Source: Vibrio sinaloensis (GTDB lineage: Bacteria; Pseudomonadota; Gammaproteobacteria; Enterobacterales; Vibrionaceae). From it: a DNA stretch of 64,000 nucleotides. The stretch covers positions 62,001-126,000 of the forward strand of contig NZ_JWLV01000045.1 in assembly GCF_000808535.1 (NCBI RefSeq). Direction: 5' to 3'. Below the pieces are notes generated by a model that saw only the letters and a program-made list of their open reading frames with translations, did not search any database and was not told the origin of the DNA. The position numbers and the translations under genes were made by a program. Positions 63,881 through 64,000 of this stretch are shown here, in pieces (position 1 is the first letter of the stretch; each line of letters begins with the position of its first letter).

Positions 63881-64000
63881 AACATAACGCCCTGTTAAGG
63901 TGTGAGCAACGCAATGCCCAAGCCTCCGCAGAACACCTTAAACACTGAAAACAACGCATAGTGAAAATGCCACGCGTTGCGAATCACTCTTAAACAGTTT
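63881..64000 (-). repeat. attC 28 (window-truncated)
   Basis: CTGTT stem class, left arm CCCTGTTAAGG; it runs off the window at CTTAAACAGTTT. This intact relative shows what attC 26 looked like before the island inserted. Confidence 0.9.

Larger units (their letters stand above)
62379..64000 (-). mobile_element. Superintegron cassette array, right part
   Basis: The array continues after the island with the short right arm of a split attC, an Mrr-like endonuclease cassette, a complete attC, an ORF-less cassette and the start of another attC that runs off the window. Orientation is the same as on the left side, so both parts belong to one array. Confidence 0.93.

Noticed and set aside
1..64000. 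tRNA or rRNA genes and insertion sequences
   Set aside because: I found no tRNA-like cloverleaf, rRNA stretch or transposase frame, although by-eye reading could miss a single tRNA.

Overview
The window is a piece of a Vibrio chromosomal superintegron carrying a 46.7 kb mobilizable defence island. The host call rests on about 28 VCR-type attC sites of mostly 125-130 bp, one gene or one ORF-less segment between each pair, and Vibrio-typical cassette content (VF530-like protein, Phd/ParE modules, GNATs, NUDIX). I cannot name the species. No integron integrase or attI is in the window. All cassettes read leftwards, so attI should lie to the right.

Layout. (1) 1-15673: 26 attC sites, the last one split. 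Cassettes carry three toxin-antitoxin modules (one with a nonsense-mutated toxin), three GNAT acetyltransferases, a NUDIX hydrolase, a nucleotidyltransferase-like protein, an HEPN-like protein, a SUKH protein, a secreted protein, several membrane proteins, and five copies of one ORF-less cassette of identical length (424 bp). (2) 15667-62378: an island bounded by the direct repeat CTCTTAA. Deleting it rebuilds a normal attC. It starts with a tyrosine recombinase and two unknown genes, then has a DUF4238/SEC-C gene, an Api92-like gene, an AlpA regulator, and a mobilization pair (accessory protein plus relaxase) behind iteron-like repeats and hairpins. (3) 26026-37165: a seven-gene, translationally coupled minus-strand operon: DUF3696 ATPase, PLD-like protein, PP2C/NERD/pseudokinase fusion, Ser/Thr kinase, COG1112-type helicase, winged-helix protein and a two-TM protein. 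This is the best candidate here for an undescribed antiviral system. (4) 37400-43415: a small acidic membrane protein, an HEPN protein behind a perfect 14-bp inverted repeat, and a RavA/ViaA-like MoxR-VWA pair coupled to a membrane protein and a ComEC-like metallo-beta-lactamase-fold enzyme. (5) 43669-53288: a Druantia type III pair (DruH, DruE). (6) 53606-62135: a type I restriction-modification operon with a small extra gene, headed by a sigma-54 activator with a CARF-like sensor. A well-spaced -24/-12 sigma-54 promoter lies just before hsdR. (7) 62379-64000: the superintegron resumes with an Mrr-like endonuclease cassette, whose attC is the one the island splits, then an ORF-less cassette holding a nested inverted repeat with an intrinsic terminator.

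Working together: the recombinase appears to use the attC spacer as attB, so the superintegron offers many landing sites. The mob genes would let a helper conjugative element transfer the island. The cargo is a stack of at least four anti-phage modules, one of which looks inducible through a nucleotide- or RNA-end-sensing sigma-54 activator. Assignments come from motifs read by eye. No database search was run.
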